A stretch of DNA of 64,000 nucleotides, taken from NCBI GenBank assembly GCA_020137815.1, contig CM035350.1:1221011-1285010 (forward strand). Reading direction: 5' to 3'. This document shows, piece by piece, positions 24,101 through 39,100 of the stretch (positions are counted from its first letter, which is position 1; each line of letters opens with the position of its first letter). The DNA is from Hormiphora californensis. Lineage: Eukaryota > Ctenophora > Tentaculata > Cydippida > Pleurobrachiidae. Under the pieces are notes generated by a model. That model saw only the letters and a program-made list of their open reading frames with translations, was not told the DNA's origin and did not search any database. The translations under genes were made by a program, and so were the position numbers.

Positions 24101-27100
24101 GGCCATCCCCTTGACCTGACCGAGGAAAAGAAAGATGACAAAACCTATCTGACTTTCCCAGTGTCCCATCCCGGAGTTTATGTGGTGAGTCCAGTCTACC
24201 AGGGTCACTTGCTGGGTAGCCCAGTGGTACTTCACGTTACTTTCATTGGTCAGCGACTCCTTCACTTTGTCCCTACTGAGAGACCCAATGAGCCTAGACC
24301 AGTGTTTAGATCCCCGCCTGAGGTGTGGAATGGAAAAGAGATCGCCTTGAACTTCGATCTCCCGTCCAAGACACCGAAATCTGTTTCTTATGAAGGGAAT
24401 TGTGATAGACCTAATACAGTTGTTCGAATTGAACGAATGGGAAACAAACTGCATCTGGTCTTCCAGCCGAAAGTTGAAGGAGAGTACACGATTTCTCTGA
24501 CTAAAGATAAGAATACTCTTCTTTCAACGGTTAGCTGTAAGGTGGCGTTCTTCAACAGCCAGATATCTCTGTATGAACTCAAGACCCCTGAGTTCTCAAT
24601 GCCTCACTTTGAAGAGTTAGACATCACTGCTCAAGAGAAACTGTTAGCTAGAGAAGCAGAAACCAAGACTACTGCTACCAAGACAACGGAGGTCATGAAA
24701 TCAACAGATGTGGAGGCAAAGCCTTTGGATACGTCTCGACCTGTGTTCCCGGAGGAAGACAGTAGTTCTCATGTGGAGCTCCCGGTGTGGAGCATGTCCC
24801 CCCGACACACTCCTGAATCCAAGGAAGTCATGGAAACGGAAGTCATGGAAACGGAGGAGGACATAGAGGTTGATGTCGGGAAGGTAAGGGTGGTTGCCCA
24901 GACACCAGACCTACCAAAACCAAATGAGTTTAAGGAGCGAGAACTAGGAGCACCATCAAAAGTAACCCCTGAACGAACGGACACTGTTAAGCCTCGGGTA
25001 ACCTCGCCTCCAAGTCCCTCAAAGTTTACTCCGATGTCTTATGCAGAGGCTGTCTTTGGTGAGGCTGAAACAGTCGAAGAGGTTGAAACAGCCGAAGAGG
25101 TAACTGAGGACAAACCCAAACCACCCGTCGACAAATCAAAGGAGAGCCCGCCGCCACGTCCAGTGAAGGACAGTAAATGGTGGCCGTCATGGATGCCCAA
25201 ACCATTTGACTATCCAGGGAAATCAAAGGGAAATGAAGCTGTTAAAACACCGACTGAGGTGGATGAAGTAGAGGAAGAAGTGACAGAGGTCGTTATGGAA
25301 ACAACTGTTAGAAGTGTACCTACTTCCGAAACAGTGAGTCTTGTCGGAAATAAAGTCTCCTATCTTCAAACATGCTTCAGTTGTATCACCAACCTCCCTG
25401 AAACTGAAATATAAAAACCCAAATGAAGTTCCAGTGACGTTTGTTGCAATGAATCAGCTAGAGATGCCTCTAGACATGAAAAGGGAGCAAAGTGGAGATC
25501 ACATTTACTTGACTCTCCCAGTTTCCCATCCGGGTGTTTATGTGGTGAATCCAGTCTACCAGGGTCACTTGCTGGGTAACCCAGTAGTTACTTCACGTTA
25601 CTTTCATTGGTCAGCGACTTCCTTCACTTTGTCCCTGCTGAGAGACCCAATGAACCTAGACCAGTGTTTAGATCACCACCTGAGGTGTGGAATGGAAAAG
25701 AAATCGCCTTGATCTTTGATGTTCCATTCAGTACACCAAGAAACGTCAAGTTTGATGGTCATAGTAACGTTCCTAACACCGTTGTCCGAGTTGAGCGAAT
25801 GGGGTCCAAGCTACACTTAGTTTTCCAGCCGAAAACTGATCAAGGTTTTTACTCAATTTCACTCTTAGAGAACAAGACGAATCTCGTTGACACGGTCAAT
25901 CTAAAGGTGGCCTTCTTTAACAATCAAATTCAACTCTATGAGATAAAGATCCCAGACTTTTCAATTCTACCGAGGTTTGCTGGTGAGGACGGGAGACCTA
26001 AGAAGCGTATCGGTATGTCAACTGAGCCTGAACCAACCACTGACTCTGAAGACTCTTACGATGGTGAGGATCTAGTATTGGACGACTCAGAAATCTTGAA
26101 GCACGAGCCGTCATCAGAATCTCCCATTGAATGGCCTGCTGCACCACCAAAGCTGTCTGATTCTGACGATTCTGACGACTCATCCGAGGGGGAGGAATTA
26201 GTTTTGGACATTTTGAAACACCTCCAGGAAGACCTACCATCAGCACCTTCTCTAATTGTAGAACAAGATCAACAACCCACTCTCCAGTCTACTCCTGAGG
26301 TCGACAGCGACACAGAGGATTCATCTGAGGGGGAGGAATTAGTTTTGGACATTTTGAAACACCTCCAGGAAGACCTGCCATCAGCACCTTCTCTAATTGT
26401 AGAACAAGATCAGCAACCCACTCTCCAGTCTACTCCTGAGGTCGACAGCGACACAGAGGATTCATCTGATAGTCAAGAGATTGTTATGGATATTTTGAGA
26501 GAACTCCAAGACCCAGTTCCTTCCAATGAACAGTTTATAGAGGTTGAAGAGCAAAAATCTTTACCATCTAGCAAGGAAGATGTCAGTGAACCAAAACCAA
26601 AACTGCCAATGTATCAGCAGCCCGAGGAAGAGAAAAAGGTCAAGGATAAGCCCGAAGACACCGAGAAGAAGTGGTGGCCCTCTTGGCTTCCCAAACCATT
26701 TGACTTTTCTGATAAGCCAGATTTAGGTGGAGAACGAGGGGTTGTTTCACCGACCAAGGTTCGCAGCTACCCAAGTCCATTGGTAAGACCGGTCAAAGAA
26801 CCATCCACCGTCTACAAGAAGACTGTGGAGGATACATTGCCTTCTCAAATGGATGTAGAGATTGATGAAGAAGATTTTGATGTTGAAGTCAAGATGGAGA
26901 CAGTCGATGATGTAAAAAGTGCTCCTTCATCAAAACAACCGAAGGACAGCACTCCTAAAATGGCAGGCCTAAAAGCTCCCGGAAAGCCTTCACAAATAGT
27001 ACCTGATGTTGAAAACCGGGAGTTGGAAGAAGATGAGTCACCCGAAGAAGAGTTTGATGTTGAAGTCAAAATGGAAACAGTTGATGTTGTAAAGAGTGTT

Positions 27101-30100
27101 CCCGTTCCTTCTAAGACGGCCCAAAAGAAAGTCAAGCCAGCTGAAAAGGCTGAGGAAACTCAAGTTGTCCCCAAAGAGAAGATACTCGAAGTAGTGACCC
27201 AAGATTCCATGGAACAGTTCTTGGCCTATGATGTTCATCTCCATGACTACTCTGCCTCCGATTCGGATGCCTCTATTGAATCTTACCCCAAGTCTGGTAA
27301 GAAGCGACAGAGGAAGCGAGGTGTCATGAGGATCACACAGGAAGGCCTTTTGGCCAGTCCTGATAACCGTCTAGTGTTTGGAAAGGACGGAATGCCACTA
27401 CGACCTTGTCCGGATCATGACGGGCTTCCTAAAACCGACAGCAAAGACTACATGCTAGATCTTACTGGTAAACCTCTCATCGGACCTGACGGATACCGCA
27501 TTAGACCCGGCCAGGGAACCTACGGACCCAGAGTGAACGCAGACGGACGTGTCTTCAGACCCTATGGGTCTGCTGTGGTTGACAGGTTTGATCGTCAGAT
27601 CAGGGTTGGATTTGACCGCAGAGGAAGGGTTCTAACGGACAGTTCGGGTCAGCTGCACGGAAAAGACAATGAGCCTCTCTTTGATGAGAACAATGAGCCG
27701 GTGATGTGCAGTGAGAACGCCTACGTTGGACCTGATGGCACTGTCTACAAAGCGGACGGAACCCCCGTTCTAGAGTTCCACTCCAAAAAGCGGCTTCATG
27801 TTCAGTTGAAACAGGACAAAACCCCGCGAGTAGACCAGTACGGTGAACTGGTTTGTCCAAAGAAGAAGCCCTTGAAAGACGATACTGGTCGCTCCTTGGT
27901 CCCTGGAAACTTGCCATATGTCAGCAAGGGAGACCGGGTAACTTTACCTAATGGCAGTCGACTGAGAGACAAGAAGGGAAGATCTAAAAAAGCAGGTCGT
28001 GCTCCTGATGGGAGACCTCTGATGGACAAGCAGTGTTGTGTGCTGGCGCCTGACAAAAAGAACGTGCCTGGAAAAGATGGGAAACCTGTGCCTATCATGC
28101 CAACTAGAGCCGTTGAAAAACCAAAAAAGCAGAAGGTTCCCTTTAGATCTGATGTGGTGTCCCACTGGGCAAAGGCAATCAAAAATGCTCGTCAGCTCAA
28201 GGGTATTGAAGTTGAAGAAGTAGAAATAGAGACTGGTTTAGTGACTGAAGAAGTCGAGGAAGACGTGACAGAGGTTGTCATGGAGACAGTTAATGTTGTC
28301 AAAAGTGCTCCTTCACCAAAACAACCAATGGACAGTGCTTCTAAAATGGCTGGTCTGAAAGCTCCCGGAAAGCCCTCTCAAATAGTTCCTGATTTCAAAG
28401 AACGTCAGTTGGAAGTAGATGAGTCTCTGGAAGAAGAGTTTGATGTTGAAGTCAAAATGGAAACAGTCGATGTTGTAAAAAGTGTTCCCGTTCCTTCTAA
28501 GACGACCCAAACAAAAGTCAAGCCAGTTGAAAAGGAGATTGAGGAAACTGAATTTGTGCCCAAAGAGAAGATACTTGAAGTAGTGACCCAAGATTCTATG
28601 GAACAGTTCCTGGCCTATGATGTTCATCTCCATGACTACTCTGCCTCCGATTCTGATGCCTCTATTGACTCTCACCCCAAGTCTGGTAAGAAGCGACAGA
28701 GGAAGCGAGGTGTCATGAGGATCACCCAGGAAGGTCTTTTGGCCAGTCCTGATAACCGTCTAGTGTTCGGAAAGGACGGACTGCCACTGCGACCTTGTCC
28801 GGATCATGACGGGCTTCCTAAAACGGACAACAAAGACTACATGCTAGACCTCACTGGTAAACCTCTAATCGGACCTGACGGATACCGTATTAAACCCGGC
28901 CAGGGAACCTACGGACCCAGAGTGAACGCAGACGGACGTGTCTTCAGACCCTATGGGTCTGCTGTGGTTGACAGGTTTGATCGTCAGATCAGGGTTGGAT
29001 TTGACCGCAGAGGAAGGGTTCTAACGGACAGTTCGGGTCAGCTGCACGGAAAAGACAATGAGCCTCTCTTTGATGAGAACAATGAGCCGGTGATGTGCAG
29101 TGAGAACGCCTACGTTGGACCTGATGGCACTGTCTACAAAGCGGACGGAACCCCCGTTCTAGAGTTCCACTCCAAAAAGCGGCTTCATGTTCAGTTGAAA
29201 CAGGACAAAACCCCGCGAGTAGACCAGTACGGTGAACTGGTTTGTCCAAAGAAGAAGCCCTTGAAAGACGATACTGGTCGCTCCTTGGTCCCTGGAAACT
29301 TGCCATATGTCAGCAAGGGAGACCGGGTAACTTTACCTAATGGCAGTCGACTGAGAGACAAGAAGGGAAGATCTAAAAAAGCAGGTCGTGCTCCTGATGG
29401 GAGACCTCTGATGGACAAGCAGTGTTGTGTGCTGGCGCCTGACAAAAAGAACGTGCCTGGAAAAGATGGGAAACCTGTGCCTATCATGCCAACTAGAGCC
29501 GTTGAAAAACCAAAAAAGCAGAAGGTTCCCTTTAGATCTGATGTGGTGTCCCACTGGGCAAAGGCAATCAAAAATGCTCGTCAGCTCAAGGGTATTGAAG
29601 TTGAAGAAGTAGAAATAGAGACTGGTTTAGTGACTGAAGAAGTCGAGGAAGACGTGACAGAGGTTGTCATGGAGACAGTTAATGTTGTCAAAAGTGCTCC
29701 TTCACCAAAACAACCAATGGACAGTGCTTCTAAAATGGCTGGTCTGAAAGCTCCCGGAAAGCCCTCTCAAATAGTTCCTGATTTCAAAGAACGTCAGTTG
29801 GAAGTAGATGAGTCTCTGGAAGAAGAGTTTGATGTTGAAGTCAAAATGGAAACAGTCGATGTTGTAAAAAGTGTTCCCGTTCCTTCTAAGACGACCCAAA
29901 CAAAAGTCAAGCCAGTTGAAAAGGAGATTGAGGAAACTGAATTTGTGCCCAAAGAGAAGATACTTGAAGTAGTTACTCAAGATTCCATGGAACAGTTTCT
30001 GGCCTATGATGTTCATCTCCATGACTACTCTGCCTCCGATTCTGATGCCTCTATTGACACTTACCCCAAGTCTGGTAAGAAGCGACAGAGGAAGCGAGGT

Positions 30101-33100
30101 GTCATGAGGATCACCCAGGAAGGTCTTTTGGCCAGTCCTGATAACCGTCTAGTATTCGGAAAGGACGGACTGCCACTGCGACCTTGTCCGGATCATGACG
30201 GGCTTCCTAAAACGGACAACAAAGACTACATGCTAGATCTCACTGGTAAACCTCTAATCGGACCTGACGGATACCGTATTAGACCCGGTCAGGGAACCTA
30301 CGGACCCAGAGTGAACGCAGACGGACGTGTCTTCAGACCCTATGGGTCTGCTGTGGTTGACAGGTTTGATCGTCAGATCAGGGTTGGATTTGACCGCAGA
30401 GGAAGGGTTCTAACGGACAGTTCGGGTCAGCTGCACGGAAAAGACAATGAGCCTCTCTTTGATGAGAACAATGAGCCGGTGATGTGCAGTGAGAACGCCT
30501 ACGTTGGACCTGATGGCACTGTCTACAAGGCGGACGGAACCCCCGTTCTAGAGTTCCACTCCAAAAAGCGGCTCCATGTTCAGTTGAAACAGGACAAAAC
30601 CCCGCGAGTAGACCAGTACGGTGAACTGGTTTGTCCGAAGAAGAAACCCTTGAAAGACGATACTGGTCGCTCCTTGGTCCCTGGAAACTTACCATATGTC
30701 AGCAAGGGAGATCGGGTAACTTTACCTAATGGCAGTCGACTGAGAGACAAGAAGGGAAGATCTAAGAAATCAGGTCGTGCTCCTGACGGGAGACCTTTGA
30801 TGGACAAGCAGTGTTGTGTGCTGGCGCCTGACAAAAAGAACGTGCCTGGAAAAGATGGGAAACCTGTGCCTATCATGCCAACTAGAGCCGTTGAAAAACC
30901 AAAGAAACAAAAGGTTACCTTTAGATCTGATGTGGTGTCCCACTGGGCAAAGGCAATCAAAAATGCTCGTCAGCTCAAGGGTATTGAGGTTAAAGAAGTG
31001 GAAATAGAGACTGGTTTAGTGACTGAAGAAGTCGAGGAAGACGTGACAGAGGTTGTCATGGAGACAGTTAATGTTGTCAAAAGCGCTCCTTCACCAAAAC
31101 AACCAATGGACAGTGCTTCTAAAATGGCTGGCCTGGAAGCTCCCGGAAAGCCCTTGCAAACAGTTCCTGATTTCGAAGATCTTCAGTTAGAAGAAGATGA
31201 GTCATCGGAAGAATATTTTGATGTTGAAGTCGAAATGGATAAATTCGATGATGTAAAAAGTGCTCCTTCATCAAAACCATCAATAGACAGGGTTCAAAAA
31301 AGGACTAAACCCGAATCTCCTGGCAGGCAACCGAAAGAATTTGAGTGCGGCACCAAGACCACAATTGTGTCGGAGACTCTTGAAGAAGATTTTGATGTAG
31401 AAGTTAAATTGGAATCAGTTGATGTTGTAAAGAGTGTTCCCGTTCCTTCTAAAACTCCCCAAAAGAAAGTCAAGCCAGTTGAAAAGGAGATTAAGGAAAC
31501 TGAATTTGTCCCAAAAGAGAAGATACTTGAAGTAGTGACCCAAGATTCCATGGAACAGTTCCTGGCCTATGATGTTCATCTCCATGACTACTCTGCCTCC
31601 GATTCTGATGCCTCTGTTGACACTCACCCCAAGTCTGGTAAGAAGCGACAGAGGAAGCGAGGTGTCATGAGGATCACCCAGGAAGGTCTTTTGGCCAGTC
31701 CTGATAACCGTCTAGTGTTCGGAAAGGACGGACTGCCACTGCGACCTTGTCCTGATCACGACGGGCTTCCTAAAACGGACAACAAAGACTACATGCTAGA
31801 TCTCACTGGTAAACCTCTAATCGGACCTGACGGATACCGTATTAGACCTGGCCAAGGAACCTATGGACCCAGAGTGAACGCAGACGGACGTGTCTTCAGA
31901 CCATATGGGTCTGCTGTGGTTGACAGGTTTGATCGTCAAATCAGGGTTGGATTTGACCGCAGAGGAAGGGTTCTAACAGACAGTTCGGGTCAGCTGCACG
32001 GAAAAGACAATGAGCCTCTCTTTGATGAGAACAATGAGCCGGTGATGTGCAGTGAGAACGCCTACGTTGGACCTGATGGCACTGTCTACAAAGCGGACGG
32101 AACCCCCGTTCTAGAGTTCCACTCCAAAAAGCGGCTCCATGTTCAGTTGAAACAGGACAAAACCCCGCGAGTAGACCAGTACGGTGAATTGGTTTGTCCA
32201 AAGAAGAAGCCCTTGAAAGACGATACTGGTCGCTCCTTGGTCCCTGGAAACTTGCCATATGTCAGCAAGGGAGATCGGGTTACTTTACCTAATGGCAGTC
32301 GACTGAGAGACAAGAAGGGAAGATCTAAAAAAGCAGGTCGTGCTCCTGACGGGAGACCTCTGATGGACAAGCAGTGTTGTGTGCTGGCGCCTGACAAAAA
32401 GAACGTGCCCGGAAAAGATGGAAAACCTGTGCCTATAATGCCAACTAGAGCCGTTGAAAAACCAAAGAAGCAGAAGGTTCCCTTTAGATCTGATATTGTG
32501 TCCCACTGGGCAAAGGCAATCAAAAATGCTCGTCAGCTCAAGGGTATCGAGGTTGAAGAAGTGGAAATAGAGACTGGTTTAGTGACTGAAGAAGTCGAGG
32601 AAGACCTGACTGAGGTTGTCATGGAGACAGTCAATGTTGTCAAAAGTGCTCCTTCACCAAAACATCCAAAGGATAGTGCTCCTAAAATGGCTGGTCTGAA
32701 AGCTCCTGGAAAGCCGTCGCAAATAGTTCCTGATTTCGAAGAAGTTGAATCTCTGGAAGAAGATTTTGATGTTGAAGTTAAAATGGAAACAGTCGATGTT
32801 GTCAAAAGTGCGCCTTCTTCGAAACATATAGTTCCTGGCTTGAAAGAGTCCCTCCAAGGTTCTCCCAGCCAGGAAACAGTTAATGTTCCTGAGTTTAAAG
32901 AGGCCTTCGTCGTTCCTCCCAGGTTTATTAAACTACAGTTCATCAATAGTAGCGATAAGATATCGTACCTGGTCATCGACCGACTTGGTTCACCTGTGGA
33001 CTTGGAAGAAACGATTAGTGAAAATGATACTTTCTTAACTTTCCCAGTGTCCCACCCTGGTGTTTATGTGGTAAGTCCAGTCTACCAGGGTCACTTGCTG

Positions 33101-36100
33101 GGTATTCCAGTGGTACTTCACGTTACTTTCATTGGTCAGCGACTCCTTCACTTTGTCCCTGCTGAGAGACCCAATGAACCTAGACCAGTGTTTAGATCCC
33201 CGCCTGAGGTGTGGAATGGAAAAGAGATCGCCTTGATCTTTGATCTCCCGTCTGATACACCAAGAAGTGTCAAGTTTGAAGGGCATTGTGATAGACGAGA
33301 TACAGCTGTTCGAATTGAGCGAAAGAAAACTAATCTCTACCTAATCTTCCGGCCAAATACAGAGGGGGAGTACACAATTTCTCTTACAAGAGACAAGACC
33401 GACCTTTTGGAAACAGTGAGCTGCAATGTGGTATTCCGTAACAACCAGATTACTGCATCTGAGGTAAAGATCCCGGAGTTCACAATGCCACACTTTGATG
33501 ATCTCGACACCATTGCTCAAGAAAAACTGTCAACTGGACAGACCCCTGATACCTCTAATGTAGTCCGTCAATCATCTGTCTTGGATGAAAAACTTGTGTC
33601 TGAGGAAGAAGAACCAATACTGTTCCGCCAGCCAAGGTTCAAGTTCATTTCATGTTGTCCACTAGAAAATAGCGCTCTAAAGGAAGTTTCGCCCGGGAAA
33701 TACTTCTCTTTTGATGGGAATAGTTTTCCGAATGGTCGTCCTTCCTACGATCTTCGGAAGTAAAGAAAGCTAAATTTGAAGTGCTTGGTCCCAACAAACA
33801 GCCTATTTCTGGTAAACTCAATCCGATTGATCGGTGATTCCTGTGAGCTGGTATTCCAACCAAAATCTCCCTGGATCGTACACAGTCACCGTTGTATTGG
33901 GTCGTTTCGGTCCCCTCAATGGGTTTCCCTGTAACCATCAGTCTTTCCGATGAGCAGTTCCCCTCCAGAGAATACTATCAACCGACTGAAGAAGTTAAGG
34001 AAGACGTGACAGAGGTTGTCATGGAGACAGTTAATGTTGTTAAAAGTGCTCCTTCACCAAAACAACCAATGGACAGTGCTCCTAAAATGGCTGGTCTGAA
34101 AGCTCCCGGAAAGCCATCGCGAATAGTTCCTGATTTCGAAGACCGTGAATTGGAAGAAGAAGAGTCACCAGAGGAAGATTTTGATGTGGAGGTCAAAATG
34201 GAAACAGTTGATGCTATAAAGAGTGTTCCCGTTCCTTCTAAGACGGTCCCAAATTAAATTCCAACCAGTTGAAAAGATTGAGGAAACTAAAGTTGTCCCC
34301 AAAGAGAGGATACTTGAAGTAGTGACCCAAGATTCCATGGAACAGTTCCTGGCCTATGACGTTCATCTCCATGACTACTCTGCCTCCGATTCTGATGGCT
34401 CTGTTGACACTCACCCCAAGTCTGGTAGGAAGCGACAGAAGAAGCGAGGTGTCATGAGGATCACCCAGGAAGGTCTTTTGGCCAGTCCTGATAACCGTCT
34501 AGTGTTTGGAAAGGACGGACTGCCACTGCGACCTTGTCCCGACCACGACGGGCTTCCTAAAACGGACAGCAAAGACTACATGCTAGACCTCACTGGTAAA
34601 CCTCTAATCGGACCTGACGGATACCGTATTAGACCTGGCCAGGGAACCTACGGACCCAGAGTGAACGCAGACGGACGTGTCTTCAGACCCTATGGGTCTG
34701 CTGTGGTTGACAGGTTTGATCGTCAGATCAGGGTTGGATTTGACCGCAGAGGAAGGGTTCTAACAGACAGTTCGGGTCAGCTGCACGGAAAAGACAATGA
34801 GCCTCTCTTTGATGAGAACAATGAGCCGGTGATGTGCAGTGAGAACGCCTACGTTGGACCTGATGGCACTGTCTACAAGGCGGACGGAACCCCCGTTCTA
34901 GAGTTCCATTCCAAAAAGCGGCTCCATGTTCAGTTGAAACAGGACAAAACCCCGCGAGTAGACCAGTACGGTGAACTGGTTTGTCCGAAGAAGAAACCCT
35001 TGAAAGACGATACTGGTCGCTCCTTGGTCCCTGGAAACTTGCCATATGTCAGCAAGGGAGATCGGGTAACTTTACCTAATGGCAGTCGACTGAGAGACAA
35101 GAAGGGAAGATCTAAAAAAGCAGGTCGTGCTCCTGACGGGAGACCTCTGATGGACAAACAGTGTTGTGTGCTGGCGCCTGACAAAAAGAACGTGCCCGGA
35201 AAAGATGGAAAACCTGTGCCTATCATGCCAACTAGAGCCGTTGAAAAACCAAAGAAGCAGAAGGTTCCCTTTAGATCTGATGTTGTGTCCCACTGGGCAA
35301 AGGCAATCAAAAATGCTCGTCAGCTCAAGGGTATTGAAGTTGAAGAAGTGGAAATAGAGACTGGTTTAGTGACTGAAGAATTCGATGAAGATGTGACAGA
35401 GGTTGTCATGGAGACAGTCAATGTCGTCAAAAGTGCTCCTTCACCAAAACACCCAAAGGATAGCGCTCCTAAAATGGCTGGTCTGAAAGCTCCCGGAAAG
35501 CCCTCCAAAGAAGTTCCTGATTTGGAAGATCGACAATTTAGAAAACCTTCAGATGTTTTCCCGGATGAAGGTGAGCTAGTTGAGGAAACTTTTGAAGAAG
35601 AAGAAGACTTTGAAATTGAAATGGAGAATGTCAGTGTTGTGAAAAGTGCTCCTACCTTTGAAGTCGCAAGTGGAAAACGGCCGTCAAAGAAAGGAAGTCG
35701 AGACAGACCTGAAAGGACCGTCAAGGAAGATGAATTTAAGAAACCTACAGACCGGGTTTGGGATGATCTTTCAGAAGAGTTTGATCAAGAATCTGTCCCA
35801 GAAGATCAAGTAACAGAGGAATATGAGGTGGACAAGGAGGTTTCCTGAAGAGGAAGACTTTGAAGTGAAATTTGAGAACGTTGATGTGGTGAAGAGTGTT
35901 CCTGTAACTTCTAAGACGGCCCAAAAGAAAGTCAAACCAGCTGAAAAGATTGAGGAAACTGAATTTGTGCCCAAAGAGAAGATACTTGAAGTAGTGACCC
36001 AAGATTCCATGGAGCAGTTCCTGGCCTATGATGTCCATCTCCATGACTACTCTGCCTCCGATTCTGATGCCTCTGTTGACACTCACCCCAAGTCTGGTAA

Positions 36101-39100
36101 GAAGCGACAGAGGAAGCGAGGTGTCATGAGGATCACCCAGGAAGGTCTTTTGGCCAGTCCTGATAACCGTCTAGTGTTTGGAAAGGACGGACTGCCACTG
36201 CGACCTTGTCCAGATCATGACGGGCTCCCTAAAACGGACAGCAAAGACTACATGCTAGATCTCACTGGTAAACCTCTAATCGGACCTGACGGATACCGCA
36301 TTCGACCCGGTCAGGGAACTTACGGACCCAGAGTGAACGCAGACGGACGTGTCTTCAGACCCTATGGGTCTGCTGTGGTTGACAGGTTTGATCGTCAGAT
36401 CAGGGTTGGATTTGACCGCAGAGGAAGGGTTCTAACGGATAGTTCGGGTCAGCTGCACGGAAAAGACAATGAGCCTCTCTTTGATGAGAACAATGAGCCG
36501 GTGATGTGCAGTGAGAACGCCTACGTTGGACCTGATGGCACTGTCTACAAGGCGGACGGAACCCCCGTTCTAGAGTTCCATTCCAAAAAGCGGCTCCATG
36601 TTCAGTTGAAACAGGACAAAACCCCGCGAGTAGACCAGTACGGTGAACTGGTTTGTCCGAAGAAGAAACCCTTGAAAGACGATACTGGTCGCTCCTTGGT
36701 CCCTGGAAACTTGCCATATGTCAGCAAGGGAGATCGGGTAACTTTACCTAATGGCAGTCGACTGAGAGACAAGAAGGGAAGATCTAAGAAAGCAGGTCGT
36801 GCTCCTGACGGGAGACCTCTGATGGACAAGCAGTGTTGTGTGCTGGCGCCTGACAAAAAGAACGTGCCTGGAAAAGATGGGAAACCTGTGCCTATCATGC
36901 CAACTAGAGCCGTTGAAAAACCAAAGAAGCAGAAGGTTCCCTTTAGATCTGATGTTGTGTCCCACTGGGCAAAGGCAATCAAAAATGCTCGTCAGCTCAA
37001 GGGTATTGAAGTTGAAGAAGTGGAAATAGAGACTGGTTTAGTGACTGAAGAATTCGATGAAGACGTGACAGAGGTTGTCATGGAGACAGTCAATGTCGTC
37101 AAAAGTGCTCCTTCACCAAAACACCCAAAGGATAGCGCTCCTAAAATGGCTGGTCTGAAAGCTCCTGGAAAGCCCTCCAAAGAAGTTCCTGATTTGGAAG
37201 ATCGACAATTTAGAAAACCTTCAGATGTTTTCCCGGATGAAGGTGAGCTAGTTGAGGAAACTTTTGAAGAAGAAAAAGACTTTGAAATTGAAATGGAGAA
37301 TGTTAGTGTTGTGAAAAGTGCTCCTACCTTTGAAGTTACAGCTGGTAGAAGGCCTTCTCAGAAAGGAAGACAAGATAGACCTGAAAAGACCGTCAAGGAC
37401 AGTGAGATCACCAGGAAGGTTGTTCCTAAGGATTTCAAAGAGGAAAACTCTGAAGATTCTGAGGTTGAAATGGAGAGTGTTGATGTTGTGAAAAGTGCTC
37501 CTTCGTCAAAGCATGAGAAGCCCTCACAAAAAGTACCTGCTTTGAAAGATCGAGAAGTTAGAAAACCATATGATCTAAAACTTAAAGAAGGGGACATGGT
37601 CGAAGAAGACTTTGAAGTCCCAAGTGGGAGACAGCCGTCGAAGAGAGGAAATCGAGATAGACCGCAAGAAACCGCCAAAAAAGATGAATTTAAGAAACCT
37701 GTAGACCAAGTTCGTGATGATCTATCAGAAGAGTTCGATGAAGAATCTGACCATGAAGATCAAGTAACCGAGGAATATGAGGTGGACGAAGAAGTTTATG
37801 AAGATGAAGACCTTAGCGTAAAATATGAGACAGCCCAAAAGAAATTCAAGCCAGCTGAAAGGGAGATTGAGGAAACTGAATTTGTGCCCAAAGAGAAGAT
37901 ACTTGAAGTAGTGACCCAAGATTCCATGGAACAGTTCCTGGCCTATGATGTCCATCTCCATGACTACTCTGCCTCCGATTCTGATGCCTCTGTTGACACT
38001 TACCCCAAGTCTGGTAAGAAGCGGCAGAGGAAGCGAGGTGTCATGAGGATCACCCAGGAAGGTCTTTTGGCCAGTCCTGATAACCGTCTAGTGTTTGGAA
38101 AGGACGGACTGCCACTGCGACCTTGTCCGGACCACGACGGGCTTCCTAAAACCGACAGCAAAGACTATATGCTAGACCTTACTGGTAAACCTCTAATTGG
38201 ACCTGACGGATACCGTATTAGACCCGGCCAGGGAACCTACGGACCCAGAGTGAACGCAGACGGACGTGTCTTCAGACCCTATGGGTCTGCTGTGGTTGAC
38301 AGGTTTGATCGTCAGATCAGGGTTGGATTTGACCGCAGAGGAAGGGTTCTAACAGACAGTTCGGGTCAGTTGCACGGAAAAGACAATGAGCCTCTCTTTG
38401 ATGAGAACAATGAGCCGGTGATGTGCAGTGAGAACGCCTACGTTGGACCTGATGGCACTGTCTACAAGGCGGACGGAACCCCCGTTCTAGAGTTCCACTC
38501 CAAAAAGCGGCTCCATGTTCAGTTGAAACAGGACAAAACCCCGCGAGTAGACCAGTACGGTGAACTGGTTTGTCCGAAGAAGAAGCCCTTGAAAGATGAT
38601 ACTGGTCGCTCCTTGGTCCCTGGAAACTTGCCATATGTCAGCAAGGGAGACCGGGTAACTTTACCTAATGGCAGTCGACTGAGAGACAAAAAGGGAAGAT
38701 CTAAGAAAGCAGGTCGTGGTCCTGACGGGAGACCTCTGATGGACAAGCAGTGTTGTGTGCTGGCGCCTGACAAAAAGAACGTGCCTGGAAAAGATGGGAA
38801 ACCTGTGCCTATCATGCCAACTAGAGCCGTTGAAAAACCAAAGAAGCAGAAGGTTCCCTTTAGATCTGATGTTGTGTCCCACTGGGCAAAGGCAATAAAA
38901 AATGCTCGTCAGCTCAAGGGTATTGAGGTTGAAGAAGTGGAAATAGAGTCTGGTTTAGTGACTGAAGAATTCGATGAAGACGTGACAGAGGTTGTCATGG
39001 AGACAGTTAATGTTGTCAAAAGTGCTCCTTCACCAAAACAACCAATGGACAGTGCTCCTAAAATGGCTGGTCTGAAAGCTCCCGGAAAGCCCTCTCAAAT

